Source of the DNA: Hyphomicrobiales bacterium
GTDB lineage: Bacteria; Pseudomonadota; Alphaproteobacteria; Rhizobiales; Beijerinckiaceae
Direction of reading: 5' to 3'
DNA: 48,688 nucleotides
Assembly: GCA_028290405.1 (NCBI GenBank)
Contig: JAQGJX010000101.1
Location: forward strand, 1-48,688
Below the pieces are notes generated by a model that worked only from the letters and a program-made list of their open reading frames with translations, was not told the origin of the DNA and did not search any database. Below, in pieces: positions 8,270 through 16,269 of this stretch (within the stretch, counting starts at the first letter, position 1; each line of letters starts with the position of its first letter). The position numbers and the translations under genes were made by a program.

Positions 8270-9187
8270 TTGGAACCTCTCGATTGTCTCGTCGTCGGCG
8301 GCGGCCCCGGGGGCCTGACGGCCGCGATCTACCTTGCGCGTTTTCGCCGCCATGTGGCGCTGATCGACGGCGGGGCTAGCCGCGCAGAGCTGATTCCGCG
8401 CACGCGCAACCACCCCGCGTTCCCCGACGGCGTGACGGGCCAGGAGCTCATCGGCCGCATGCGCGAGCAGCTGGAGCGCTTCGCGCCCGGCGCGCGCCGG
8501 GAGGGCCATGTGACGTCGCTCGCGCGCGGAGAGGACGGCTGCTTCCGGGCCATGGTGGACGGGCGGGAGATCGCCGCCCGCAACGTCGTCCTCGCCACCG
8601 GCGTGGTGGACGTGCAGCCGCCCATGCCCCAGCCGCTGAAGGCGGTGCGCGAGGGCCTCGTGCGCCATTGCGCCATCTGCGACGCCTATGAGCTGATCGG
8701 CCAGCCGCTGGCGGTGCTGGGCCATGACGACAAGGCGGTCGGGGCGGCGCTGTTCCTGTCGACCTACACGCGGGACGTGACGGTGGTGTCCTTCCAGGAC
8801 AGGCTGGAGCCGTCCCGCATGGCGCGCGAGCGTGCGGCCGCGTTCAGCGTGCGCATCGAGGAGACGCCGCTCGAGATGCTGGAAGAACGCCCGGAGGGCC
8901 TGCGCCTGCGGCTGGCGGACGGACGCGCGCTCGACGTGGCGGCGATCTATCCGGCGCTGGGCATGGAGCCGCGCTGCGATCTCGCGCGGCAGCTCGGGGT
9001 GAACCTGCATCCCGACGGGCGGATCGTGACGGACGGGCGCCAGAAAACGTCCGTCCATGGCTGCTATGCGGCGGGCGACATCGTCACCGGGCTGAACCAG
9101 CTCGCCGTCGCGATGGCGCAGGGCGAACTGGCCGCCGTCGACATTCACAACGAGCTGCGCGCCCGCGAGGGACGCGCGCTCGCCTGA
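8270..9187 (+). CDS. Thioredoxin-reductase-like NAD(P)/FAD oxidoreductase
   Basis: A 305-residue flavoprotein of the thioredoxin reductase family. The N-terminal FAD site is [20 protein letters not shown], the redox-active pair is CAIC (HCAICDAYE) near residues 136-139, and the C-terminal FAD motif is [22 protein letters not shown]. The NADPH-domain glycine motif is weak: [17 protein letters not shown] replaces the usual GGGDSA, so cofactor preference may differ from classical TrxB. The start is TTG, the only reasonable one, preceded by GACGAGG about nine bases upstream. It stops six bases short of the convergent Bug receptor gene. The partner protein is unknown. Confidence 0.85.
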   Translation: MEPLDCLVVGGGPGGLTAAIYLARFRRHVALIDGGASRAELIPRTRNHPAFPDGVTGQELIGRMREQLERFAPGARREGHVTSLARGEDGCFRAMVDGREIAARNVVLATGVVDVQPPMPQPLKAVREGLVRHCAICDAYELIGQPLAVLGHDDKAVGAALFLSTYTRDVTVVSFQDRLEPSRMARERAAAFSVRIEETPLEMLEERPEGLRLRLADGRALDVAAIYPALGMEPRCDLARQLGVNLHPDGRIVTDGRQKTSVHGCYAAGDIVTGLNQLAVAMAQGELAAVDIHNELRAREGRALA

Positions 9188-9193
9188 CGGGGG

Positions 9194-10192
9194 CTATTGC
9201 TTCTCGATGCCGTAGCGCTCCATCAGCTCGCCCCAGCGCTTGGTCTCCTCCACCATCTTGGCGCCGAGCATCTTCGAATCGCCCGGGTAAGGATCGGTGG
9301 CGACGTTGAGCAGGAAAGCCTTGGTCTCTTCCGTGCGGGCGATCTGGTTCAACCAGCCTTCCAGCTTGGCGACGATCTCGGGCGGCGTGCCCTTGGGCGC
9401 GTAGGCGGCCCACCACGCCGGGACTTCGTAGCCCTTGTAGCCCAGCTCATCCATGGTCGGCACCTCGGGCGCCGTGCCGCTGCGCTGCAGGAGCGTGGAG
9501 GCCAGCATCTTGATGCGGCCCGCGCGCGCCTGCCCGATGGCGAACGTGCCGTCCGCCACGACGAAATCAAGCTGGCCGTCGAGGTCCGGCACGGAATCGC
9601 CCATGGACTTGTAGGGCACCTTGGTGGCCTTGCCGCCGATGGCCGACAGCAGCAGCTCGGTCGCCAGCACCGCCGTCGTGGTCGTGCCGCCGTACGTGGC
9701 CTTGCCGTCCTTCTGCTTGATGAGCGCCACAAGGTCCGCCATCGAGTTCATGGGCGATTTCGGGCCCACGGCGAAGATGAACGGCAGGATGGCGAGCGTC
9801 GTCACCGGGACGAAGTCGCGCACGGGATGGTAGCCGGGATTGTTGTAGGCGCTGACGTTGCCCAGGAAGGCGATGTTGGGCGCCAGCACGATCGTGTAGC
9901 CGTCCGGCTTGGAGGTCGCAGCCTGCTGCGCGCCGATGTTGCCGCCCGCGCCTGGCCGGTTGACGACGATCACCGTCTGGCCGCACAGTTCCTGAAGCTT
10001 GGCGGCGTAATAGCGCGCCACGATGTCCGCGCCCCCGCCCGCCGCATAGCCCAGCATGAAGCGGATGGTCTGGCTGGGATAGGCGGCCTGCGCGAACGCC
10101 GGCGCCGAGCCGGCGACGCCCAGCGCTGCGGCGCCCAGGCCCGCGCCCAGCGCCTGCCGGCGGGTCAGGCGGGTGTGCGAAAGATCGGTCAT
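9194..10192 (-). CDS. Tat-exported TctC/Bug-family substrate-binding protein
   Basis: A 332-residue Bug-family periplasmic receptor. Unlike the other three in the window it starts with a twin-arginine signal (LTRRQALGAGLGAAALG, cleavage near AFAQA), so it is probably exported folded. Mature hallmarks are YPSQTIRFMLGYAAGGGADIVARYYA, VNRPGAGGNIGAQQAA, KPDGYTI and the C-terminal PKGTPPEIVAKLEGWLN. ATG at 10192 is chosen because AGGGGAAA lies just upstream and the Tat motif follows. It lies 59 bases after the NTF2-like gene on the same strand, a likely two-gene operon. No TctAB subunits are present; the ligand is unknown. Confidence 0.9.
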   Translation of the reverse strand: MTDLSHTRLTRRQALGAGLGAAALGVAGSAPAFAQAAYPSQTIRFMLGYAAGGGADIVARYYAAKLQELCGQTVIVVNRPGAGGNIGAQQAATSKPDGYTIVLAPNIAFLGNVSAYNNPGYHPVRDFVPVTTLAILPFIFAVGPKSPMNSMADLVALIKQKDGKATYGGTTTTAVLATELLLSAIGGKATKVPYKSMGDSVPDLDGQLDFVVADGTFAIGQARAGRIKMLASTLLQRSGTAPEVPTMDELGYKGYEVPAWWAAYAPKGTPPEIVAKLEGWLNQIARTEETKAFLLNVATDPYPGDSKMLGAKMVEETKRWGELMERYGIEKQ

Positions 10193-10251
10193 GTGTTTCC
10201 CCTCGGGTTTCTTGGATGTTGAGGCGACGATAGCCGCTGGGCTGGTCAGGT

Positions 10252-10893
10252 TCAACCGGCGGGCTCTCGCGCCCAGGCGGTCGGCGCGCCGCCAAGCCAC
10301 CCGGCGCCCCGCGCGTACAGCGCCTCCACGGCCGGGCCCTTGAGGCAGGGCATGTCGCGCTTGACCGGGAAACCGGCCTTCGTCTGCAGATAGGCGAGGT
10401 GGCGGTATTCAGGCGGGAATTGCGCCAGCAGGCCGGGGTCGAGCGCGATCCGCGCACCCGGCTCCACCGGGGCGATCCAATCCTTGTCGTAGATGCCCTC
10501 GCGCAGCACCAGGCCCCAGCGGCCCGAGCGCTTCTCCCAGAAATCGTAATGGCGCGCCATGCAGATGACGTCGCATTCGACGCCTTCCGCCAAGGCGCGC
10601 TGCGTCACCGTCACCTTGGTGATGGAGACGGCGCGCTCGCCGCGCACCTCGACGGTGGTGCCCCCCAGCATGTGCAGGATGGTCACGCCCTTGTCCCAGG
10701 CGTCGATGGTGGCCTGCACGAACTCGTCCGCCCCGCCCTGCTTCCAGGTCGCCTGCATGCGGCCGTCGTCATGCCAGACCGAGCGCATGCCGGCCCACTC
10801 GCCCATGTCGCGCCACAAGGCCCAGTTCTGGATGAGTTCGCGGATGCGGCTGCGGTCGGCCTCATAGGCGTCCGCCGGCGCTTGCGTGGTCAT
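10252..10893 (-). CDS. NTF2/SnoaL-like protein
   Basis: A 213-residue protein whose first ~150 residues fit the SnoaL-like/NTF2-like cone fold. It shows a helix RSRIRELIQNWALWRDMGEW, then FDEDG-like SVWHDDGRMQATW, and beta strands GTTVEVRGERAVSITKVTVTQRA and CMARHYDFWEKRSGRWGLVLRE. Such folds include dehydratases, hydrolases and the small subunits of ring-hydroxylating oxygenases, so a catabolic role is plausible but unproven. ATG at 10893 follows GGAGGATCCCC, an excellent ribosome site, which rules out the ATG six codons earlier. The Bug receptor gene follows on the same strand and may bring in the substrate. Confidence 0.72.
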   Translation of the reverse strand: MTTQAPADAYEADRSRIRELIQNWALWRDMGEWAGMRSVWHDDGRMQATWKQGGADEFVQATIDAWDKGVTILHMLGGTTVEVRGERAVSITKVTVTQRALAEGVECDVICMARHYDFWEKRSGRWGLVLREGIYDKDWIAPVEPGARIALDPGLLAQFPPEYRHLAYLQTKAGFPVKRDMPCLKGPAVEALYARGAGWLGGAPTAWAREPAG

Positions 10894-10956
10894 GGGGATC
10901 CTCCGGTTCACGAGCGCCTCGTAGCACCGGAGCGGCGCGGCTGAAAGCGCGGCCCG

Positions 10957-11169
10957 TCAGCCTATGCGCGGCGCGCCCTCGTCCATCAGGGCGGCCTTGA
11001 CCGGGCAATAGCCCTGCATGCCCTGCCAGGCGAGCCAGGAACCGCCCAGCAGCGCCGCCACGTTGAGCAGCGGGTTCGGCCGGGGCTTCACGCCGGCCGC
11101 CGCGAGCCCAAGGCCGGCGGCCACGTAGACGATGCGCTCGCCAAGCGACAGATTCTGGGTCTCGGACAT
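10957..11169 (-). CDS. DUF2892 (YgaP-type transmembrane) small membrane protein
   Basis: A 70-residue inner-membrane protein with two short hydrophobic segments (IVYVAAGLGLAAAGV and LLNVAALLGGSWLAWQG). It ends in the conserved GYCPVKAAL, typical of the DUF2892 family that also forms the membrane tail of YgaP rhodanese. Function is unknown. ATG at 11169 follows GGAGAGGCCCC. The frame is open upstream to 11352, but that stretch overlaps two strong hairpins and lacks a ribosome site. Confidence 0.82.
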   Translation of the reverse strand: MSETQNLSLGERIVYVAAGLGLAAAGVKPRPNPLLNVAALLGGSWLAWQGMQGYCPVKAALMDEGAPRIG

Positions 11170-11235
11170 GGGGCCTCTCCGGTTGCGAAAGCGTCCCAGC
11201 CAACGCGGCCTGCGGCGGGCTTGTTCCAGACGAGC

Positions 11236-11270
11236 AAAAGGCGGCCCGGGTGCACGCTGGGCCGCCTTTT
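11236..11270 (-). terminator. Hairpin terminator downstream of terC-like gene
   Basis: A 12-bp perfect inverted repeat, AAAAGGCGGCCC with GGGCCGCCTTTT, separated by 11 bases. The arms end in A-run and T-run, so the structure can act as an intrinsic terminator on either strand. It lies between the terC-like gene, whose transcript reads into it, and the DUF2892 gene. Confidence 0.75.
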
Positions 11271-11327
11271 GGGGAACCGTCGATGGCTCTGCAGCGACCG
11301 GCAAGCGTCCCTGCCTGAAGAACGTCG

Positions 11328-11362
11328 CTGCGGCGCGTTGGTTCATCCCCAACGCGCCGCAG
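11328..11362 (-). terminator. Second perfect hairpin downstream of terC-like gene
   Basis: A 14-bp perfect inverted repeat, CTGCGGCGCGTTGG with its complement, around a 7-base loop, 40 bases past the terC-like stop codon. It lacks a clear T-run directly after the stem on the minus strand. It may protect the mRNA 3' end or act together with the hairpin at 11236-11270. Confidence 0.5.
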
Positions 11363-11401
11363 GGCTTCCCGATTTTAGCGCATCGGAAACGCTGGCCGCC
11401 C

Positions 11402-12070
11402 TTAGAACGGCAGGTAGGGCCACACCTCGTGCGCGCCGCGCCAGATCATCTCGACGGCGACGTAGAGGATGACCGCGAGGCCCACGTAGGCGATCCACTT
11501 GTGCTTCTGCAGCAGGCGGGCGATGAACGAAGCCGCCAGGCCCATCAGGGCGATGGACAGGCCGAGCCCGAACACCAGCACCCACGGATGCTCGCGCGAG
11601 GCGCCCGCCACGGCGAGCACGTTGTCGAGCGACATGGTGACGTCGGCCACCACGATCTGCCACGCCGCCTGCGCGAACGTCTTGCGCGGCGCGCCTGCCG
11701 CGTCATCCGGAAGGTCCCGGCCCGCCAGAGCTTCCTCGGCGTCGTGCTGTTCCTGGGCATGGCCGGCGCGAAGCTCGCGCCACATCTTCCAGCACACCCA
11801 CAGCAGCAGGATGCCGCCCGCGAGCAGCAGGCCCACCATGGCGAGCAATTGCGTGGTGATTCCCGCGAACACGATGCGCAGCACGGTGGCGGCGATGACG
11901 CCGATGAGAATGGCGCGCGCGCGCATCTCCTTCGGCAGGCCCGCGGCCGCAAGCCCGATGACGATGGCGTTGTCGCCCGCGAGCACCAGGTCGATCATGA
12001 TGACCTGAAGGAGGACGCTCAAGGCGTCGCCCGTGAATAGGGTGGTTATGTTTGAAAGCAGGCTATCCAT
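11402..12070 (-). CDS. TerC family integral membrane protein
   Basis: A 222-residue TerC/YjbE-type membrane protein. Two inverted halves each carry the conserved acidic metal motif: VIMIDLVLAGDNAIVIGLAA near the N-terminus and IVVADVTMSLDNVLAVAGAS in the second half. About seven hydrophobic segments are visible, with a charged cytoplasmic loop (HAQEQHDAEEALAGRD) between them. The family is linked to metal efflux, notably manganese export that helps metallate secreted proteins. ATG at 12070 is used because MDSLLSNITTLF matches the family start and GGAGAGGCG lies before it. A long structured untranslated leader precedes it (12071-12300). Confidence 0.88.
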   Translation of the reverse strand: MDSLLSNITTLFTGDALSVLLQVIMIDLVLAGDNAIVIGLAAAGLPKEMRARAILIGVIAATVLRIVFAGITTQLLAMVGLLLAGGILLLWVCWKMWRELRAGHAQEQHDAEEALAGRDLPDDAAGAPRKTFAQAAWQIVVADVTMSLDNVLAVAGASREHPWVLVFGLGLSIALMGLAASFIARLLQKHKWIAYVGLAVILYVAVEMIWRGAHEVWPYLPF

Positions 12071-12300
12071 TTTTGCGCCTCTCCGACCATGAAGGGGAGC
12101 GACAGGACCAGCCGTCATTCCAGGCGTTCCGCCACTGGCGAATCACGCGTGGGAACCTCGAAAACGAGGCAGGACCGACCGAGCCACTCCGATTAGGTCC
12201 AGTCCGACATCGCGACCTTTCACAAGGTCGCCAGAGGGGCCCGGTCTGGTTCGCCACACTTAGCATTCCTCCCGCGGGCTGAAAAGAGCCCTCGGGGCGG
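12071..12300 (-). promoter_or_regulatory. Structured 5' leader of terC-like gene (possible riboswitch)
   Basis: The 258 bases between the cysteine hydrolase and the terC-like gene hold no convincing gene but many consecutive hairpins when read on the minus strand. These are GGGCT/AGCCC around CTTTTC, CCAGA/TCTGG around nine bases, GCGACCT/AGGTCGC around TGTGAA, and CCTCG/CGAGG around TTTT. TerC genes are often under Mn-sensing yybP-ykoY riboswitches. However, the conserved GGGGAGUAG-type loop of that class is not visible, so this is only a candidate RNA element. Confidence 0.4.
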
Positions 12301-12328
12301 CCGGCCCCCGCGTCCTCCGCAGGGGGCC

Positions 12329-12931
12329 TTATGTGGGCCAGGCGGACAGCACGGTCTCGACGTCCGCCGTCTCGATCTGGACCGCGAACCGGTTGCGGTA
12401 CACGGTCAGCAACGCGTCGTGGCACGCGTCCGAGGAGCTGCACACCGCGTCGGTCGCCAGCACCACCCTGTAACCGTGGTCGATGGCGCCCATGACGGTG
12501 GCGAGCACGCACACGTCCGTCTCGGCCCCGGTGACGATGAGCGCGTCCGCGCCGCGCGCCCGCAGCAGCGCCGGAAGCGCGCCTTGCGCGAAGCCCGAGT
12601 AGACGCTCTTGTCCACCACCTGCGCGGGCGGCGCCAGGCGCGCAAGCGTCGGCATGAGATGCAGCATTTTGGGGTCGAGCACGCGTTGCGTCGTCTGCGG
12701 CCAGCGCTCGTAGTAAAGCCGCCACATGCCGTGCATGTCGGCGGGATTTTCAGGCGTGATGAAGCGGGTGAAGACCGTGCGCTCGGGAAACCGCTCCGCG
12801 AGGCGCTCGATGCGCGGCAGCACGCGCTCCATCCACGGAGTGGCCCAAGGGCCTTCGTTCGAAAAGATCCGCTGCATGTCCACGCACAGGTGAACGCTGC
12901 GGGCGGTCAGGGGATGGCGCAACTCGCCCAT
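12329..12931 (-). CDS. Isochorismatase-family cysteine hydrolase
   Basis: A 200-residue isochorismatase-fold hydrolase with the full catalytic triad: Asp18 (HLCVDMQ), Lys108 (VDKSVYSGF) and Cys141 (TGAETDVCVLATV). The family includes nicotinamidases, N-carbamoylsarcosine amidases and other amide or ester hydrolases. The substrate here cannot be told; the nicotinamidase metal-site pattern D-x-H is not evident. The ATG start lies a short distance from the transglycosylase gene on the same strand (77-base gap). The untranslated leader of the terC-like gene begins just beyond its 3' end. Confidence 0.85.
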   Translation of the reverse strand: MGELRHPLTARSVHLCVDMQRIFSNEGPWATPWMERVLPRIERLAERFPERTVFTRFITPENPADMHGMWRLYYERWPQTTQRVLDPKMLHLMPTLARLAPPAQVVDKSVYSGFAQGALPALLRARGADALIVTGAETDVCVLATVMGAIDHGYRVVLATDAVCSSSDACHDALLTVYRNRFAVQIETADVETVLSAWPT

Positions 12932-13008
12932 GGGGAACCGCGATCATGTCCGTATGGAGCACACGCAACCGCGCGCTCCCCGGATGGTTCCCGTGCCGGG
13001 CTCCGCTC

Positions 13009-14088
13009 TCAGAGGTCCTGGCGGTCGCCGGCGCCGCTGGAGGCGCCGCCGAAATCCAGGGTCCTGTAGCGCACCAGACGGCGCTCCAGCGAGTCCCCGA
13101 TCTTGCCGTGCACTTCGGCGACCGACAGCGACACCGGCACCACCTTGGCGATCGAGACGGCCTTCGCCTTGCGGCGCTTGGCGCGCATGAACACCGTCTT
13201 GTGCGTGAAGAAGATCGGCTTGTTGGCGCGCGCCGCCGCAGGCAGGAGGTTAGCGGCCGCCAGCGCGGGCGTTTCGGCCAAGGCGGCGAGGAATTTCTCT
13301 GCGCCCGCGGGCCCGAGGAAATGCACGAGGTAGACCTCGGCCTCCGTGATGGTGCGGCCCATGCGGACGCTCAGCTTCTCCTGCTCGCGGCGCAGCATCG
13401 CGGCGGCGAACAGCGTCGCCAGGAAGGGGTCGCGCCGCATGGAGAGGATGCGGGCGCGCTCGGCTTCGTCGCCCACCGTCGGCTGCGCTTCCGACCCTGC
13501 GACCACGGCGGCCTCGACCGAGAGGCCGAACTGCGGACCGAAGTCGCGCACGGCCTTGAGCCATGTGGCGTCGATGAACTGGAACAGGCCCGTGGCGGAG
13601 GACGTCGGGGCCCGTGCGCTGGCGACGAAGCTGGATTCCTTGTCGGCGATCGCCATGAGCAGGCGCGGATCGACGCCCGCGAGATAAGAGGCGCGCAGAA
13701 TGGTTTCGACAAGCTGGTGCTTGAGCCGCATGGGCCCGAACGAATACGTGTCCGTCTCGGCGTCGAAGGGGAGAGTAATGGCCACGTCCCCGTATCGCAG
13801 CACGCCCCCGTGGGCCTGCGTGGCGAACGCCTCCGCGTCGAGCGCGCCGAACGGCGACGTGCGCGCCGCAACCTCGACGCCCACGTTGGCGCCAGGCTCG
13901 CCGCTGATGCGCAGCTCGAGTTCGTCGAGACCGAACGGGCGCGGCGGCGCCGACGTAGTCGCGTCCGTCAGGCTCGCATGCGTGGCGGCCTTGGGAACAT
14001 TTCCGCCCGAGAGCGTTATTACTGATCCAGAGAGAACAATTGCGCCATAAGCGAACGCGCGACAAAAAAAGCCAATAGCTGAGGCCAA
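13009..14088 (-). CDS. Lytic transglycosylase SLT-domain protein
   Basis: A 359-residue protein with an N-terminal hydrophobic signal or anchor (GFFCRAFAYGAIVLSGSVITL) and a lysozyme-like transglycosylase domain around residues 128-250. The catalytic glutamate is Glu151 in LLMAIADKESSF, followed by the family's SSATGLFQFIDATWL and later VYLVHFLGPAGAEKFL. Such enzymes cleave peptidoglycan glycan strands, forming 1,6-anhydromuramyl ends. The C-terminal ~70 residues are basic (FMRAKRRKAKAV). The start is TTG preceded by GGGAGCGGAAG; no ATG fits the signal. Upstream DNA is AT-rich with direct repeats (14122-14156). Confidence 0.85.
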   Translation of the reverse strand: MASAIGFFCRAFAYGAIVLSGSVITLSGGNVPKAATHASLTDATTSAPPRPFGLDELELRISGEPGANVGVEVAARTSPFGALDAEAFATQAHGGVLRYGDVAITLPFDAETDTYSFGPMRLKHQLVETILRASYLAGVDPRLLMAIADKESSFVASARAPTSSATGLFQFIDATWLKAVRDFGPQFGLSVEAAVVAGSEAQPTVGDEAERARILSMRRDPFLATLFAAAMLRREQEKLSVRMGRTITEAEVYLVHFLGPAGAEKFLAALAETPALAAANLLPAAARANKPIFFTHKTVFMRAKRRKAKAVSIAKVVPVSLSVAEVHGKIGDSLERRLVRYRTLDFGGASSGAGDRQDL

Positions 14089-14121
14089 TCTTCCGCTCCC
14101 GGCAAGCTGCGCATTGGTGCG

Positions 14122-14156
14122 CGCGATGAAAATGAGCTGGCCGGACGCGATGAAAA
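14122..14156. repeat. Two 11-bp direct repeats in the promoter region of the transglycosylase gene
   Basis: CGCGATGAAAA occurs at 14122-14132 and again at 14146-14156, a spacing of 24 bases, just upstream of the transglycosylase start. The surrounding 270-base non-coding stretch (14089-14358) is distinctly AT-richer than the genes and holds the promoter of this gene. Paired direct repeats at this spacing suggest a regulator-binding site. I see no gene in the stretch. Confidence 0.4.
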
Positions 14157-14358
14157 CTAACGTTCCCGCGACCCGACAAACGTTCGGTGCGTGTTTCTGT
14201 AGTTTGGTTAATGGGCGAGAATCAGGCAGCTGCGTCGTAGCCGCAGGTTTTTGTTCGTATTGTTTGGTAATAATCGTTGAAGGCTGGAGAGCCGAACCGC
14301 CGTCATGATCGCCTGGGCGACCACGACGGCTTTCGTTCGTTTGAAGAAAAGCAGCGCC

Positions 14359-14634
14359 TCAAGCGGCTTTCTTGTCCGCCGCCTCGCTGACGCTGGCGGG
14401 GATCTCGAGGTTGATCTCCAGCAGCGACACCTTGTCCTTGTGGCGGATGTCGATGTCCACCTTGTCGGGATCGATCGCGATGTGCTTGGCGATGGCGGCC
14501 AGCACTTCCTTGTGGATCATGGCGATCAACTGCGGCGAGCAGGACGACTGGCGCTCATGAGTCAGCAGGATTTGCAGGCGTTCGCGCGCCAGGGGCGCGG
14601 TGGCTCCGCGGCGGAAGAAATTGAAGATGTTCAT
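14359..14634 (-). CDS. minE: Cell division topological specificity factor MinE
   Basis: A 91-residue MinE. The N-terminal membrane-targeting and MinD-stimulating part is MNIFNFFRRG followed by ARERLQILLTHERQ, and the C-terminal topological domain is IDPDKVDIDIRHKDKVSLLEINLEIP. MinE triggers ATP hydrolysis and release of MinD from the membrane, so that the MinCD division inhibitor oscillates or concentrates away from midcell. It is the last gene of minC-minD-minE. Its ATG overlaps the minD stop by four bases (14631-14634), indicating translational coupling. Confidence 0.97.
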   Translation of the reverse strand: MNIFNFFRRGATAPLARERLQILLTHERQSSCSPQLIAMIHKEVLAAIAKHIAIDPDKVDIDIRHKDKVSLLEINLEIPASVSEAADKKAA

Positions 14635-15446
14635 GCAGCCCTCCGTCCGAAGAACCGGCCCAGCAAACCCTTCTTTTCCAGCGGGCGGACCATGGGAACA
14701 GGCACGCCGCACAGGCGCCGCGCAGCGTCGATGTAGGCGTTGGCCGCAGGGCTTCCGACGTTGCCGATGGAGACCGGGGCGCCGATGTTGGAGGCGCGCA
14801 GCACGTCGAGGCTTTCAGGGATGATGCCCAGCAGCGGGATCGACAGGATGTCGAGCACGTCGTCCACGCTCAGCATCTCGCCCCGCGAGGCGCGGCCCGC
14901 GTCATAACGCGTGAGCAGCAGGTGCTTCTCCATGCGCTCGCCGCTCTCGGCCTTGAGCGTCTTGGAATCCAGCAGCCCGATGATGCGGTCCGAATCGCGC
15001 ACCGACGACACTTCCGGGTTCGCCACCACCACGGCGACGTCCGCGAAGCGCATGGCGAGGGTCGCGCCGCGCTCGATGCCCGCCGGGCTGTCGCAGATCA
15101 CCCAGTCGAAGCGTTCGCGCAATTCGGCGATGACGCGCGCGACGCCTTCTTCCGTCAGCGCGTCCTTGTCGCGCGTCTGCGAAGCCGCGAGCAGGTAGAG
15201 CGTATCCACGCGCTTGTCGCGGATCAGCGCCTGGCTGAGATTCGCGTCGCCCTGCGCGACGTTGATGAGGTCGAACACGACGCGGCGTTCAGCGCCCATC
15301 ACAAGATCGAGGTTGCGCAGGCCGACGTCGAAATCGACGACCGCGACTTTCTGCCCGGTCTGCGCCAGCGCTGCGCCGAGCGCGGCGGTGGAGGTCGTCT
15401 TGCCGACCCCTCCCTTGCCGGATGTAACCACCAGGACTTTGGCCAT
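14631..15446 (-). CDS. minD: Septum site-determining ATPase MinD
   Basis: A 271-residue MinD of normal length. It has the deviant Walker A KGGVGKTT at residues 11-18, VVDFDVGLRNLDLVMG, ICDSPAGIERGA and the C-terminal amphipathic membrane-targeting helix KKGLLGRFFGRRA. MinD binds ATP, dimerises on the inner membrane and recruits MinC to block FtsZ-ring assembly near the poles. It starts 18 bases after minC and overlaps minE by four bases, so the three form one operon. Confidence 0.98.
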   Translation of the reverse strand: MAKVLVVTSGKGGVGKTTSTAALGAALAQTGQKVAVVDFDVGLRNLDLVMGAERRVVFDLINVAQGDANLSQALIRDKRVDTLYLLAASQTRDKDALTEEGVARVIAELRERFDWVICDSPAGIERGATLAMRFADVAVVVANPEVSSVRDSDRIIGLLDSKTLKAESGERMEKHLLLTRYDAGRASRGEMLSVDDVLDILSIPLLGIIPESLDVLRASNIGAPVSIGNVGSPAANAYIDAARRLCGVPVPMVRPLEKKGLLGRFFGRRAA

Positions 15447-15464
15447 GATATCTGGTTCTCCCCT

Positions 15465-16220
15465 TTAAAAAGCTGTGATCTGCATGTCGCCGTGAACGAG
15501 CCGGATCTGCACCGGCTGCTTGCGCAGCGGCTCGTCGATCTGGTCGGCGGTCTTGTAGAGACCGTTGATGGCGATGAGTTCGGGATCGAGCTGGCGGCAG
15601 AAGATGCGCGCCGCTCCGTCCCCATAAGCGCCCGCCATCGCGCGGCCGCGCAGAGCGCCGTAGATGTGGATGGACCCGGCGGCGATGATCTCGGCGCCGG
15701 ACGACACCGAGCCCACCACGATCACGTCGCCGTCGGGATTCATCACGCATTGCCCGGAGCGCACGGGCGCCTCGATGGTGAGCGTTTCGCGCGCAGGCGT
15801 CGCCTGCGGGACAGGCGCAATCTTCGCCAGCGGCTCAGGCCGGGGTTGAAGCTTGGGCTCTTCGACGACGGCTTTCACGGGCGACACGTCAGGATCGGCG
15901 GACGCGGTCTTGGCGTCACGGCCGCCGCTCAGGAAAGGCGGCATGTCGGGCGCGGCCCAGTCCGGCTCGGCGCCTTCGACTCCCAGCACGCGAATCTTGC
16001 GCGCGCCAAGCTCGGCGTTCAAGTCGTGAAGCTCATGCCTGCTGAGGCCGAGGCCCGCGACATCGAGGATCACGGCGTTGCGCGTGAAGAAACCCGGCGA
16101 ACGTTCAAGCCACCCGTCGAGCCGCTCCAGCCACGCCGAAACGGGCGCGTCGGGCGAGATCGCAAGCGCGAAGAACGAACGTCCCCGGAATCGGACAGCT
16201 TGGGCGTTGCGAGCGGACAT
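15465..16220 (-). CDS. minC: Septum site-determining protein MinC
   Basis: A 251-residue MinC, the inhibitor of FtsZ polymerisation. The N-terminal domain (VRFRGRSFFALAI, AWLERLDGWLERSPGFF) is joined by a Pro-rich linker to the C-terminal beta-helix domain. That domain carries RSGQCVMNPDGDVIVVGSV, SGAEIIAAGSIHIYGALRGRAMAG and FCRQLDPELIAINGLYK, which bind MinD. It is the first gene of the operon; a perfect CtrA-type box lies 50-64 bases upstream of the ATG. Confidence 0.96.
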   Translation of the reverse strand: MSARNAQAVRFRGRSFFALAISPDAPVSAWLERLDGWLERSPGFFTRNAVILDVAGLGLSRHELHDLNAELGARKIRVLGVEGAEPDWAAPDMPPFLSGGRDAKTASADPDVSPVKAVVEEPKLQPRPEPLAKIAPVPQATPARETLTIEAPVRSGQCVMNPDGDVIVVGSVSSGAEIIAAGSIHIYGALRGRAMAGAYGDGAARIFCRQLDPELIAINGLYKTADQIDEPLRKQPVQIRLVHGDMQITAF

Positions 16221-16269
16221 GGGCGCATAAAGCTCTGTGGTTGCTATGAAATCATGTGATCTTCGATGG

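Noticed and set aside
12071-12300. Assignment of the terC leader as a yybP-ykoY Mn riboswitch
   Set aside because: The conserved loop sequences of that class are not seen, so only a structured leader is claimed.
14114-14308. 64-codon plus-strand frame in the AT-rich gap
   Set aside because: No ribosome site, unlikely composition, and it overlaps the transglycosylase promoter repeats.
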